From assembly GCF_035222375.1 (NCBI RefSeq), contig NC_085887.1, positions 99,501 through 163,500 of the forward strand: DNA of 64,000 bases. The letters run 5' to 3'. Under the pieces are notes generated by a model. That model searched no databases, was not told the origin of the DNA, and saw only the letters and a program-made list of their open reading frames with translations. Source of the DNA: Podospora pseudocomata (Eukaryota; Ascomycota; Sordariomycetes; Sordariales; Podosporaceae). Positions 1-11,720 of this stretch are shown here, in pieces (position 1 is the first letter of the stretch; each line of letters opens with the position of its first letter). The translations under genes and the position numbers were made by a program.

Positions 1-493
1 AGGTGCACTAGGAGGCTGTACAATGTCATAATGGTCATTTCTCTGCTTGGTGCAAAATCCTGAAGTGAGCTGGACACGAGGTAGATACCTAGAATGAATG
101 CAAACACCTACCTACATAAAGCTCAGTTGAGCAGTGGACCCAAAATGATGTCATCATTTCTACCTTAGCTGCATCACCCGAGCCCCACCTCCAACAGAAC
201 TGTATGCAACTGCCAAATAAACTGCAAACGCTGGTGATTTTCCCCACTTCTCATGGTGCATTTACACATGAAGGATATGAGCAAGCTCAAGTACACAAAT
301 GCCATGAATTTCACTACCTCATACCTCATGTGTAATTATCGATGAAGAGTGATCTTCTCTGTGATACCTATGCAACTCTATAGGTAGATGCGGCGGTAGC
401 CCGCGCTTATCTAATCATTCCTCGCAATAGAAAGCATCCTCTTCTTGTGAATAGCCTTGGCTAAACATATATGTGCCCACATGCACCGTCCAT
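1..493. other. Left-edge spacer, no gene seen
   Basis: AT-leaning DNA with short TACC/GGTA motifs. I see no coding signal on either strand. It ends at the stop codon of the small secreted protein gene. Confidence 0.5.
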
Positions 494-788
494 TTAGTGG
501 GGACCAGGCTCGCAGTCGGGAGCGTAGATGGCCTCTGTCAACACTGTTAGAACATGCATAAGTAAAGGCAGCAGGAGGAGAAGGCGTACTGCACTTGGCA
601 TCGCAGTCCTTGTTACATTGAACAACATCGGGGACGTTGACGCATATCTTGTAGAGGCAATCTGAGATGCAGGTCCAGAAAGCCTCAGGAAGCTTAACGC
701 AAGGAAGCTGGTCCTGCGGAGCCGGAGCCGGAGCAGCAGCGGCAGTGATGGCAAGGGCAAAGACCCCGAATGATATGGCAAAGCGCAT
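494..788 (-). CDS. Small secreted cysteine-rich protein (effector-like)
   Basis: The spliced product is 79 residues. Exon 1 is 788-590 and exon 2 is 534-494. The 55-bp intron (589-535) has a GTACGC donor, a CTAAC branch site and a CAG acceptor. The product starts MRFAISFG and has a hydrophobic signal peptide of about 19 residues ending in an Ala/Pro stretch. The mature part has eight cysteines, some in pairs such as CISDC and CNKDCDAKC. Reading through the intron would lengthen the product and lose the last cysteine, so the spliced model is preferred. I do not recognise the family. Size, secretion and even cysteine number fit apoplastic effector-like or antimicrobial-type small proteins. That role is inferred from composition only. 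Confidence 0.7.
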
Positions 789-2604
789 CTTGGGCGTAGA
801 GGTTGTGGATTGTTTGTTGGCTGATGAGTTCAATGTAGTAGGTTGTCGAGAGGGGAAAACAGCCGCATGTAGTGCTTGAAATAGCTGGCCCAAGGAGCAG
901 GAGCAACCGCAGACTTTGGGGAGGTGAATTACCTAACCCAAGATAGTTGCTCCCGTGATGGAGCGCTGCATCCCAAATTCTGATATCTTTTTAGGATGTG
1001 TTTCCGACTTTGACCCTCCGGACTTGAGTTAAGTGGGGTAATGATAGTAAGGGAATTGCCGTGCATATCCGCCCATCACATGCTTCTTATCATCAGAAGA
1101 AATGACTGCATCCCACATACTAATAACCTGCTAGCATACCTACCCCTTCGGTGACGAATGCCCAGGGTCAGTTCTGGCCCGGGCCACAATCAGGGTGATA
1201 TTCGCACATCAAAGCGGATTTACATGAAGTAGTTACCTACCTAGGCGGGCAGTCATGTATTATTCTCTTCTGATTGAAAATTCCAACTGTTTCTGAGCTA
1301 GACCTTCATCTCCCACGCACAGCAACACTATTGCCAACTGTATTGGTTGATACCTATCCACCCGGCCTTTTCTATTTTTTAGTTTTTTACTGTTATGTAC
1401 ACACAGCTATACTATTTTCTTCCTCATCATAGTTATTTATCTCATCTCGTTATATATTTTCTATCTACAAGCCTGGTTGCTATATCGGCTTCGGTTACCA
1501 ACCTCCCTTTCCTCTTTTCTTTCTCCTTAAACGACAATGCATTTATGCCACAGCTTACCTTGCCCCCATTTACCAGCACCACCAAATTTCTGCGGCCTGT
1601 CTCTCTACCATGCTTAAAGATGTCAAGAGTACCTAGTCATCCTCACTGATGCTGGTACAGAAAGGGCTGCTGCTGTTTATCGAAAAGTCTATAGTACCTC
1701 TACAAATCGAGGCGTACAGTTGCAAGCGTCCCAATGGGAAGAAGCCCGCATCTGTTTTACATCTTATTACCTACTTAAGTGCCATACCTTGCAGTCTTAC
1801 CGGATATTACCACAACACTGCCACTCTATACTCATCAAGCCACAACAATTGCTTCTCGCTCCAGCTCGACTGTCATGACAGTCTCGTACACGACAGATTC
1901 AAATCGTATCTTCTTCACTGAGCTGAACCATATTCCTATCGCTCTGTCTTCCACTCATTGTGGCGCCTTTCACCAAGCTAAAGTTCGACCAGAGATTGGT
2001 CGCCTCTTTGCGGTATTTCAGGGGCTGGCATTGTGTTTTTACTTGGGGTGTATTCAGTTACCGTGAGTGGCATTGCTGCCGCGCAAAATATTGGAAAAAC
2101 TGCCAGCCATGTCAAGCTTTCCTGTTTTGGATGACTCTCACAAATCTCAGGGTGATGATCGTGATGTTGCAGTGCGGGATGTGATAGAGCTGGGTGCAAG
2201 GATGCAGTCCGGGCTCTGAAGGGGAGGCACATGTACCCGAGAAGATCAGCTGAGCTAGATCCTCACACAAATAGCGCACACCATCCAACATTGTACAGAG
2301 TTCATGATTGCATTGCTTTTTCGCACGCCCCCTGAACGCCTGACGAGAGGTAAAGCAGGCAAAAACATCGATGGCAGCCATCCAATATCACCCCTGTAAT
2401 CTAGATTATTTTATTGGTTGGTCTTTCCACTCGAGCGAGCGACAACGGGATGCTGTTGGGGCTCTTTTGGCCCAGCATGCATCCGTTTAAGCCACATCAT
2501 TGGTGCGGAGCCTGACTGACTGTTTACATACCCACATTTAAATACAAGGCCTCACTCATTCTCTCTTGCTTCCCATCCTCTTCCCGTCATGTCTGTGGTT
2601 GACC
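789..2604. other. Intergenic region, no gene seen
   Basis: About 1.8 kb without a convincing reading frame. The short open stretches here start at non-ATG codons and have no domain signal. The last 100 bp include an AT-rich patch (CATTTAAATACA near 2535) that could serve the ceramide-synthase-like gene as promoter. Confidence 0.45.
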
Positions 2605-3780
2605 ATGGCAACCTCGGTGCTCTCACTCTCATCATCAAAAGCACGCTCCATATCGAAGATGGCTCCCAGTACGCCTGACGCCAAACGTCGTGTCAAGATA
2701 AGAAAAGAACCACTGACCACCTCATTCCGCCGCTCGTGGGTTGCCCTTGATCCTCACAGCTGCAATTTTGCTAGCCTACGCCATCAACCCGACCGAGCCA
2801 ACTCCAGTTTATCCATTCATCTTTCCATCCTATAAGCTGGGAGATGGCTTCACTCCAGCGCAGTACGGCAAAGGCCCCCGTGACATCGCGTTTGTCATCT
2901 TCTACACCGTTTTCCTTACCTTTACACGCGAGTTCTGCATGCAAGAGATCTTCAACCCCCTCGCCCTCAAATGTGGCATACTCTCACGCGCCAAACGAGC
3001 GCGCTTCGCCGAAAACATGTACACAGCCCTGTACATCGCCATCATCGGACCCTGGGGGATGTATCTCATGCATCGCACCCCAGTCTGGTACTTTGGCACG
3101 CACGGAATGTACGAGGGCTTCCCGCACCGCACCCACGAGGCAGGGTTCAAGTGTTATTACCTCCTCCAGGCCGCCTTCTGGATGCAGCAGGCCGTGGTGA
3201 TGGTGTCGGGCTTGGAAGCTCGCCGCAAGGATTTCAACCAGCTCATCGGACACCACGTCGTCACGGTGGCGCTTGCGGCGTTGAGTTACCGATTTCATTT
3301 TGCGTATATGGGTATCGCGGTCTGCATTACTCACGACATCAGCGACTTTTTTCTTTCGCTATCAAAATCGCTAAACTACGTGGAGAGCAAGGCGCAGGGC
3401 TGGTCGTTTGGGCTGTGTATCGTCATGTGGATTTACTTGCGGCACTACATCAACTTGCGGATCTTGTACTCGATGCTGCCTGGGGGGTGTTCAGCACTGT
3501 TGGGCCGTATGTGATGGATTGGGAGGCTGGACAGTACAAGTCCCCGCTGGCGAACGTCATCACATTTAGTCTGTTGGCTTTGTTACAGTCGTTGAATATG
3601 TTTTGGTTGTATTGTTTGTTTAGGAGCGCTTACAAGTTTGTTGTTCTTGGGGTGGCAAAGGAGGACAGGTCTGAGGCTAAGGATGAGGGGGGAGATGATA
3701 CGTCGGTGACAGTGGTGGGCAACAACAGACCGACTCAAGGGTTGGCGCATAGGAAGGGTGGGCGTCCAGAGTACAGATGA
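2605..3780 (+). pseudogene. Ceramide synthase (LAG1/LAC1-type TLC protein), interrupted by two frameshifts
   Basis: Most of a fungal ceramide synthase is visible. These are multi-helix ER enzymes that N-acylate sphingoid bases. The main block (about 2745-3480) has a TLC core with FNQLIGHHVVTVAL, holding the paired His, then THDISDFFLSLSKSLNY, then IYLRHYINLRIL. The tail (about 3490-3780) carries STVGPYVMDWEAGQYK and a last membrane helix in another frame. The basic N-terminus (MATSVLSL, then RRVKIRKEPL) is in that same other frame up to about 2740. Crossing near 2738-2741 and at the six-G run near 3481-3486 would each need one extra base. No intron with usual signals fits either point. The gene is therefore either a young pseudogene or carries two sequencing errors. 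Codon use and protein conservation otherwise look intact. Confidence 0.75.
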
Positions 3781-4461
3781 TGCTTACAGTGTATACCTGG
3801 GCATCATGTGGCTTCATGTTGGTACGAAGCTGGCATAGGTACGCAGGTTGATCGAATCAAGAGTGCTTGGAATGTGATATTTCAGGGTTTGAAAAGGACT
3901 TGCATCGAGGTGGTCCTGTGAAAGTTCTCATCACAAGAAGGCTTCACATGTGTTCATAATCATGTCAATCACCGTCACCTGACTCTATTTTTACGTCCTA
4001 CTAACCCCTTTCCGTCTCCTTTGCTTTTCTTTCGGCACCCGGGTGATTTGTGGCTCCAGCAGCCAACCAAGGCTACACTACAAAGTGCCTATTGCCTTGG
4101 CAGCAGCTCTAGTTCAACGCCCACTAAACCCTTCCCAAGAAGACGTACCGAAGACTACCCTCACCGTGGGATTCACTGCACGTTTCCCGCTTCTTCTGCA
4201 GTTCTGGGAGCGGTTTCGGCACGTCTGCCATGCCAAAGCCGAGCCCGCACCATCTTACTCTAGGCTAGGGAGGTGGGACGTTGGTTGCATTTTCTGGGGA
4301 GGGGTTACAGCGGACCCCCCCCCCAGCCCCTGTCAATAGCCTCACGGGTGGTACTGATGATGCCTTCAACTTGGGGTATATAACAGCGTTGCGGCTTACA
4401 CCTGGCTTCTAGATAGCCCATCCTCACTCTCACCCTCTCGGCCACAGCAGAAGGAGGAGAA
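3781..4461. promoter_or_regulatory. Intergenic region and promoter of the beta-propeller gene
   Basis: No gene is seen in this 0.68-kb spacer. TATATAA at 4377-4383 lies 79 bp upstream of the next start codon, and a pyrimidine-rich stretch follows it, as expected of a fungal core promoter. Confidence 0.45.
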
Positions 4462-5514
4462 ATGAAGCCGTCACGATTTCTCTTCGCCCTCCTCCCCCTT
4501 GCCGCCGCCGCCAGGGGAGGAAGTTTCCGTGGCCTCTCCCACATCGCCACAGAAATCTTCTCCTTTCCCCCCACCAACCCAATCTTTATCGAGAACCTCT
4601 TCGTCCTCCCCGACGCCCGCCTCCTCCTCACCTCCTTTGTCCACTTTGGCCCAGACATCAACTCACCGCTCCACATCCTCAACCCTGTCACCTCCTCCGT
4701 CTCGGTGGTGACCACCCTCCCCAACTCCACCTCCCAGACCGGCATCGCCAAGTTATCCGGCGCAAACCGCTACGCCGTCACCGCTGGAATCCTCGGGGAC
4801 AACTTTGAGTTTTTGAACAACACGGTCAACGTGTACGTCGTGTCGCTGGGGTGGAACGCGTCGAGCGCGACGGTGGTGGATACAATCCCCGTTCCCGGGG
4901 TCATTAGTGCGAACGGGCTCGTGGCGGTGGGGAATGTCGTTCTCAGCGCCGACTCCCGGGGCGGGAGGATCTTGAGGGTCGACACCGTCACCCGGACGAG
5001 CAGCGTCGCTTTTGCGGACCCGTTGCTGTTTGGGGACCCGGCAAACGTGAGCGGGTCTCTGGGGATCACGGGGGTGAACGGGCTGTTTCTCAAGCGGCAC
5101 GGCGGGCAGAGATGGGTGTATTTCACCAATAGTGCGAGGGGGGTTTACGGACGGTTCAAGGTCAACAGTTTGGGGCATAAAGTCGGGAGTGTGGAGGTGT
5201 TGATGACGGCGACGAGCGATGATCCTGTTGGGTTTACGAACTCGCTGGATGACTTGGTGGTGGATGGGGATGCGGATGGTTATATTGCCTGGCAGGATCG
5301 GTCGTTGCTCAAGGTGAAGCGATACAACAACGGGACCACTGCGCAGACGGTTGTTCTCGGGCCTGGGGGTGTTGCAACTGGAAATACGGGCATCACATTG
5401 AAGACGCCCACGTCCGTTGCCCTGGGCCTTGACGGGGGTCACATTTATGTTGGAACAGGAGGTGCTGTAGCCGGAAATCTGACCGGAGGACAGGTGGTCA
5501 AGGTTACGATCTAA
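4462..5514 (+). CDS. Secreted six-bladed beta-propeller (SMP-30/NHL-like) protein
   Basis: Intronless, 350 residues. The first 20 or so residues (MKPSRFLFALLPLAAAARGG) form a signal peptide. The rest reads as repeated propeller blades: IENLFVLPDARLLLTSF, LSADSRGGRILRVDT, GVNGLFLKRHGGQRWVYFTNS, DDLVVDGDADGYIAWQD and SVALGLDGGHIYVGTGG. This spacing and the phrases of the YFTNS type match the SMP-30/gluconolactonase and NHL-like superfamily, common in fungal secretomes and often found near secondary-metabolism genes. Several N-glycosylation sequons (NNT, NAS, NVS, NGT, NLT) fit a secreted protein. The substrate cannot be told from sequence. The start is set by the signal peptide and by TATATAA 79 bp upstream. 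Confidence 0.8.
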   Translation: MKPSRFLFALLPLAAAARGGSFRGLSHIATEIFSFPPTNPIFIENLFVLPDARLLLTSFVHFGPDINSPLHILNPVTSSVSVVTTLPNSTSQTGIAKLSGANRYAVTAGILGDNFEFLNNTVNVYVVSLGWNASSATVVDTIPVPGVISANGLVAVGNVVLSADSRGGRILRVDTVTRTSSVAFADPLLFGDPANVSGSLGITGVNGLFLKRHGGQRWVYFTNSARGVYGRFKVNSLGHKVGSVEVLMTATSDDPVGFTNSLDDLVVDGDADGYIAWQDRSLLKVKRYNNGTTAQTVVLGPGGVATGNTGITLKTPTSVALGLDGGHIYVGTGGAVAGNLTGGQVVKVTI

Positions 5515-5975
5515 TTATGAAGACATGGAAATTCACAGAATAGCTGCCAGGTACATGGTGTTTATGAGAAATGAATGATAAGACGGCTGAAAATGACATC
5601 CTTTAGACAAGTGAGAGTGGCATGACCCGGTTCCCGGCGTGCGGAGTAGCTTCCTGGAGGAAAAAAACCCCAATTGGTCACCACTCAAGCTTGCCGCCAA
5701 GAATGCGGGCAAGCTCATGCTGGGGAAATGGATTCATTTACCCGGCATTTGACGACCGTGGAAGCTGTGATTTCGCCGTCGGTATACACATCCGATCTCC
5801 GAGATGGCAGTGTCGGAATGAGGGGGAATGGCATCCAATTGCGGTGCGTTCAGCTGCTTATTACGACATGAAACGTCTCGAGTCGTGGGCTCAACACTCT
5901 TTTGTTGTCAAGGGTTTTTTTTTTTTTTTTTTCGAAATTGCTGGTGAGGAGAGATGTACCTTTGACTATCTCAAG
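5515..5975. other. Spacer between propeller and P450 genes
   Basis: No gene is seen. An uninterrupted T run of about 18 lies near 5918-5935, shortly upstream of the P450 start, and may be a nucleosome-poor promoter element. Confidence 0.4.
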
Positions 5976-7834
5976 ATGCTATCAACATTCTTCATTACAG
6001 TAGCCCTGGGGTTAGGAATCACATATCTCATCCTCAACTATCCACGTGTGAGTTTCAGCATCTGTTCCGCTTGCACATGGTTTCATCCTGCTAACTCAAC
6101 TAGTTGAAACAAAACTATCACCTCTCCCGCCACCGCTCCTCACTCCCTCCTTCACCACCAACCCTCAAAACAGGCATCTCCAAACCCTGGCTCTGGTTCC
6201 GAGAACTCCACCAACAATACGGCGACGTAGTCTACCTCCAACTCGGCCCCACGCCCACCATCCTTCTAGGTTCAGCTCAAGCAGCATGGGACCTCCTCGA
6301 GCGCAAAGGGAGCATCTACTCCAGCCGCCCACGGTTCATCATGGGCCAGGAGCTGCTCTCCAACAACTTGCGAGGGCTGATGGCTGGGTACAATGATTTC
6401 TGGAGAAGATGGAGGAAGCTGCTTCATAGCGGGTTCATGGCGAGACAGTCAGAAAAGTACAGGTGGATTCAGAGCCTGGAGAGCAAAGTTTTGATGAAAG
6501 AGCTGCTCGACAAACCTGAAGGATTTAGGGAGTGGATGGAGCGGTATGCGGCCAGTGTGGTTGTCATGGTGACGTACGGGAGGAGGGTGACGGACGTGAG
6601 GAAGGACGAGGTGGTTGAGATGAACAGGTTGGCGATGGAGAGGTTGACTTTGGTGAAGTAATTTTCCCCTATCCCACCTGCGAACAGGTTCAGTTAGCTG
6701 ATCGCATGACAGTATTCCAGGTAAATATGCAGTCGAGCGTTATCCTGCTCTGAAGTACGTCCCCGCCATTCTTGCCCCTTGGAAGAGAATGGTGTTGGAA
6801 CAAAGGGAAAAGGACGTTCAGATGTACACCTCGTTGATGAACGATGTCAAGTCTCGAATGGCCGAGGGAAGATTGCCGGACTGTTTCGCCAAGCACTTAT
6901 TGGATGAACAAAAAGGACTGGGAATGACCGACCTGGAGGTGGCGTATACGGCAGGAACACCTTTTGGAGCTGGCGTGGAGACGGTATGTTGTTACCTCTG
7001 AACCAGCCCCCTTTTTCCCCTCAAGACTAACCAAACAAAACAAACAACAGTCCGCAGGATCCTTGGCGTCGTTCATGCTTGCTTGTGTCAAATTCGGGCA
7101 TTCGTTCATCCCAAAAGCCCAAGCTGAGCTCGATGATGTTGTTGGCCGAGACAGAATGCCCACGTTTGACGACCTGCCGAATCTCCCCTATATCAACGCC
7201 ATCGTTTCCGAAACCCTCCGCTGGAGACCCATCGCTGTTTTGGGTGGCACCCCACACGCCACCACGGCAGATGACTGGTACAAGGGGATGTACATCCCAA
7301 AGGGGAGCACCATCATCGCGCCTTTGTGGAGTAGTACGTATCCCTTCTCTGCTGAAGTCTTTCAAACAGAGCTCATACTAATAATAACAGTCCACCTCAA
7401 TGAAAAGGACTTCCCTGATCCCCACACTTTTCTCCCAGAGCGTTTCTTGGACAAGGAGAGGATAGCAGCCTACCCCGGCACAACCGGCCACAGCGCGTTT
7501 GGGTGGGGTAGGAGAATTTGTCCGGGGATGCACCTCGGCCAGGCGTCCGTCAGTATCAACATTGCAAGGATACTGTGGGGGTTTGATGTGAAGCCTGCGA
7601 AGGATGAAAAGACCGGCAAAGAGATCGACGTTGACATGTGAGTGTTCCCTTACCCCCATCAGAGGTCTGCAAGAAAGGAACTGATGAGTGGAAAGATTTG
7701 CCTTTTCGGACGGGTTCAACTCTAGCCCGTTGCCGTTTCCCTGCGAGATCAGGCCCCGGTCGAGCAAGCATGTTGAGGGTATTGAGCGGGAGTATAGGGA
7801 GGCTCGTTCCAAGCTCGAGATGTATGAAGTGTGA
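5976..7834 (+). CDS. Cytochrome P450 monooxygenase
   Basis: Six exons (5976-6047, 6104-6657, 6713-6983, 7051-7333, 7391-7637, 7696-7834) join to 521 residues, normal for a microsomal fungal P450. All five introns are 55-67 bp, GT-AG, and close in frame. An N-terminal membrane anchor (MLSTFFITVALGLGITYLIL) is followed by a proline-rich hinge. The I-helix motif is AGVET, the ExxR motif is SETLRWRP, the PERF-type motif is LPERFLD, and the heme loop is FGWGRRICPG with the cysteine near residue 437. The typical C-terminus (FAFSDGFNSSPLPFPCEI) is present. It belongs to the class-E fungal P450s related to secondary-metabolite oxidases. The substrate is unknown. It lies 0.46 kb after a secreted propeller gene and 2.2 kb after the ceramide-synthase-like gene. 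Confidence 0.92.
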
Positions 7835-8622
7835 AGTTTGATAGGTACCTTGGCTCAAATGAGAAGTAGCCGTCTGTGAAGAAGGCATCAAGTCAGACCC
7901 AACAAACATCTGTGTTATCTGTACACCACCCCCTCCTCAGGCCTCTTAACATCCTCCGACGCCGTTGTAAAGGCACACTTGCCTAACCCCCCACTTATCG
8001 CACATTCTCAGGAAGTGCATGACACACAGCACTGATTCGCTTGCAACGAGTGCAACCGGTCGACTCAGATACCCGTAAAGTCTTGCGAACGTTGGGGTGC
8101 ATGTACGGCTGAACTCGTGTTGAACCAGAAACGTTGTCAGCGAGTCGTCGGCTTGCTGTTGCTGCACTGGCAGCGCGCGAAGCGCCGATGAAAAGATCAT
8201 TCAGGCAAAACCTGGCCTCGATGCATCAAATTTTGGGTACGGCAGCATGCATATGGGTAGGTACATGTATCATGTTCAATATTTGGTAAATATATAACGG
8301 CCAAACATCTGATTCCCCTCGGTTCCCCAAAGCTTCTATCGAATATCAACTTTGCAAGCCAACGGCGCCATGCTTGGTGTGTGTGGTATACTGAATGGCG
8401 GTAAGAAGTATGGTATAATGATAGAGAAAGAGACTCGACCTGAATAACAGGCCGTTCGACAAGACCAACCGAAAGAACACAGAATAATTGTCCATAGGGA
8501 CAGTCATCCAAGACTCCGATGACAGTATGTGTGACAATGGACAAGGCCAAGTATCCTCCCTCAACGCCAATCCTAATGCAAGCAAGAGAACACCACTTCC
8601 TAATGACAACGTGTAGAAATAT
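7835..8622. other. Convergent 3' spacer, no gene seen
   Basis: This is the 0.8 kb between the converging P450 and MBF genes. It is probably filled by the two 3' UTRs. I see no domain-bearing reading frame. Confidence 0.4.
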
Positions 8623-11375
8623 TCAAGCAACGACACCCTCAACCCCGCCAAGAAATCTCCTGACTCTTCCAAGTTCAAGCTCGCCCTTCTCCGACTCGAC
8701 GGCTTTCGTCAAAGTTTCAAGCAGCCGGTCGACTTCTGCCTCTGGCCGGCGTGTGCAGAGTGAGACAAGTTTCCGGTACTGCAGCTCCCGCTGCTTGCTC
8801 CGTGCTTTCAGTCTACCAACCATGTGTCGTGTCTGCTCCCCTCTGGCGTGAACCGCCCTGATTCTGGCACGCAACACGGCGGCACTAGGGAGACGAGCAG
8901 CGGGATGTGGCTTGTCCGCGTCGGCGGCGAGGTGGCCGTCCACTCCGGTGTCGTCGGCTGCTTGCTGCTTTGCTTCGGTGAGAACCGCCCTGAGTTCGGC
9001 GGCCCAGTCCTGCTCAGGCCCAAGATTGTCGACGGAGACACGGTGTTGCTGTACGAGTTGACGAAGTCCCATTTCCTCCTCCTCACAGGCCAGCGCAAGG
9101 TTGGAGGCTTTTTGACGGGCGAGCTGCTGGGCAGTAAGCTTCTCTTGAAGAGCTTCTAGGTTGCGGCGAGCCTCGCCAACCTGGGCCGAGGTTGTGCGCA
9201 AAGATCCGTGAAGCGCGTCGATAGCGTCTTGCTTCTTCTTGAGTTCGCCCTGGAACTGAGAGGTTGACTCGTTGATAAGATGAGAGATGGCTGAGGTTCG
9301 AGTCAGTAAGGATGTCGCATGACGAGGCAAGGAAATTAACCCACAGTTGACAACCTCATCGCTATTCTCCCTGCTCTTCTGTCTCGACCCCTGAGGAGCG
9401 TTTCTCTCCCCGGTCTCGCCACTGGCAGAGTGTCCATCTGCCAGCCCAATGCCAAAATCCAAGGGACGTAAACCGGCGGTATTGGCGATTTCAGGGTCTG
9501 CGCCAACCTCGATGAGTTGTGAGATGATGCTTCGGTTGCCCACACGTGCTGCCACGTTCAGGGCCGTGTCACCTCGGTTGTCTTGTGCGTTGACAATCTC
9601 TCCCATGAACCGACCAATGTTCATTCTTGACGAGGCAAGCCCGTTGCTTCCATAAGTCTGGCTCTGACTGCTTGGATTGCTCCCTTGGCGGACCACCCAC
9701 TCAAGTAAGCTCTCAAGATAGTACCGGGTGCATACATTCCTACCTTGTACCGCACTGACGAGGGCAATGTGATGCAGCACCGTCCTGCCCTTGTCATCTC
9801 TCACATCCAGGGTACCGCCCAGAATGTCCAGAAGATCGGGGAAGCACCCGTGTTCCATGGAATTGGTGGCATTACAAGCCCTCATCAGGGCCGTTTCTCC
9901 GGATGCGTTCACACGGAATGGACTAGATCCCGCCTCCACGAGGGCTCTCAAGAGTGGCATCCGGGCAAGAGTGGCAGCCCAGATGAGGGCTGTGTTGCTC
10001 TGAGCATCAATGGGACCGTCAAGTTCTTGCGGGATCATGTTGCGGAGGATGCTCTTTTGGTTTTCGTCAGGGCCGGCCGTGTTGAGGAACAGCTGCATCA
10101 GCATGCTGCGTTTCGCCTCGGCCTCGGGAGCTGTTTCGTATGGCAGCGGACGCAGCGGACCAGGAGCATACTCCGGCTCGTTCCGGGAATAGATGAACGA
10201 CTCGTTCGGCTCGGTGGGTGACCCGGGAAAGTTCTCGGCGTAGGGGTTCATACTTGGATAGGTCGGGGTGAGCCCTCCAAAGCTGTGAGCGGGTGTGAGA
10301 ATTCTTTGCCTCTTGCGCGCAGGCTCGACCGTCTCGTTGACCACCGGCTGTGTCTCTTGAGAACCAAAGGCGGATTCGGGGGCCCCATAGTTGGACACAA
10401 AACTGTGCTGGGAGTTTGGTGGGAAGTCACCAGCATCTTGCATGGACGGCTGGCGTTGGAAGCTGGGAGCGCGAGACGGAGGGTTGCGATTTCTGGGAGC
10501 GGGCGACTCGAACCTGGCTTTGCTAATAGCATTGATAGCATGGGATGCGGTCGACGAAATGCTCTTGAAGAATGTGCCACCCTGTTGAACACCACCTCCG
10601 CGGCTCTCCTGAGAGCTTGCGTTGTACAGACGCTTCCTCTGGGCAGCCATGGCCTGTTCTTTTGTTGGCGTGTCGACATCGGGGGCGCTTCCTCCATCTT
10701 GGCCCCGCTTGTGGGTGAGAAGTGCATGGAGCACCTCATGGACGCCATACTGACGGCAAACCTCGAGACCGCGTTCAAAAGGGATCCATGTGCCCTGGTA
10801 TTTCCCGTAGCCACCCTGAACCTTTTCATGCTCGCCCGTCTGGATCTCCTTTTCCAAGATTTTTGTCCGGCGTCCCTTTTCCACCCCTGCCACCTTTAGG
10901 ATTTGTGTCGCATTGAGCCAGCCATCACTCTGGCGGCGCATGACGGTTATGCCATTGGCTTCGGTTTCGTAGACACCAACACCCGAGTAGAGAGCCTGGA
11001 AAGAGTTAGTAGCTGTCCACACACCAGGAAGGGAGTTCAGGATCCAGGACTAACCGAGTATATAGGCATAACATGCTCAGCGGGCTGTGGTGCTGGGTCG
11101 GTGTACTGGCGATAGGAAGACTGCAAGTTGAGAGTCTGGGAGGAGGGTTGGCTCATGGAGGAGGGTTGGCTCATGGAGAAGGGCTGCTGGGAGGAGGGCT
11201 GGGGGTACTGATGAGACTGCTGCGAGGCGGTCATCTGTTGTGACAACTGCATAGTGGCAGCAGTCTGGGGAGGTGGAGGGGTGGGAGTAGGTATCAGAGT
11301 GGTGGAGGCGGGCCCAGAGAAGGACGGGCGATGGGAGGTGGCAGCGACAGAGGTTGCGACGGTTGCCGAGGCCAT
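8623..11375 (-). CDS. mbp1: MBF-type APSES transcription factor (Mbp1/Res-like, KilA-N plus ankyrin)
   Basis: Exon 1 is 11375-11055. The intron 11054-10996 has a CTACTAAC branch site. Exon 2 runs from 10995 to 8623 and holds a likely 54-bp intron (9344-9291, GTGGGT donor, CAG acceptor) that is also open in frame. The product is 879 residues (897 if that intron is kept). A Q/S/P-rich N-terminus (about 107 residues) leads into the KilA-N/APSES DNA-binding domain: ALYSGVGVYE, VMRRQSDGWLNATQILKVAG, GGYGKYQGTWIPFERG. Ankyrin repeats follow (NTALIWAATLARMPLLRALV, ETALMRACNA, GRTVLHHIAL, GDTALNVAARVGNRSIISQL), then a coiled coil and a charged C-terminus. This architecture is that of the DNA-binding subunit of the G1/S MBF/SBF complex. 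The gene is transcribed away from a LYR-protein gene, and the shared spacer carries two Swi4-type boxes. Confidence 0.92.
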
Positions 11376-11499
11376 TCAGCAGGCCATCCGGGGAAGAATA
11401 CGATACGGTAAAGATATTATGTATGTATGGGGCGTGATTAAGGATATGCTTAAGTGTGATGTCGTGGTGGTTGTCGTCGATATTCTCGAGAGAGGGGGG

Positions 11500-11575
11500 G
11501 GAGGGCAGGGGGAGGAGGGCAGTGGGAGGAGGGCAGAGGGAGGAGGGCAGAGGGAGGAGGGCAGAGGGAGGAGAG
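11500..11575. repeat. G-rich 14-bp minisatellite
   Basis: A unit close to GGAGGAGGGCAGAG is repeated about four and a half times with few differences. It follows a run of G. The plus strand is almost pure purine. The MBF transcript would carry the C-rich copy in its 5' leader. Four or more G-runs in close spacing could fold as a quadruplex. Confidence 0.8.
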
Positions 11576-11720
11576 AAATCGGCCGTCTGTTGCGAGCGGT
11601 GGTGGGCCGTCGAGGAGAGGTCGTACAATATAGCGACAGACCAAGCAGTTGGTCCAAGTAGTTGGAGCAAAGTATGGAGCAAAGATACGGATAGAGTTCC
11701 TAATCAATTAAGACGTGTGA

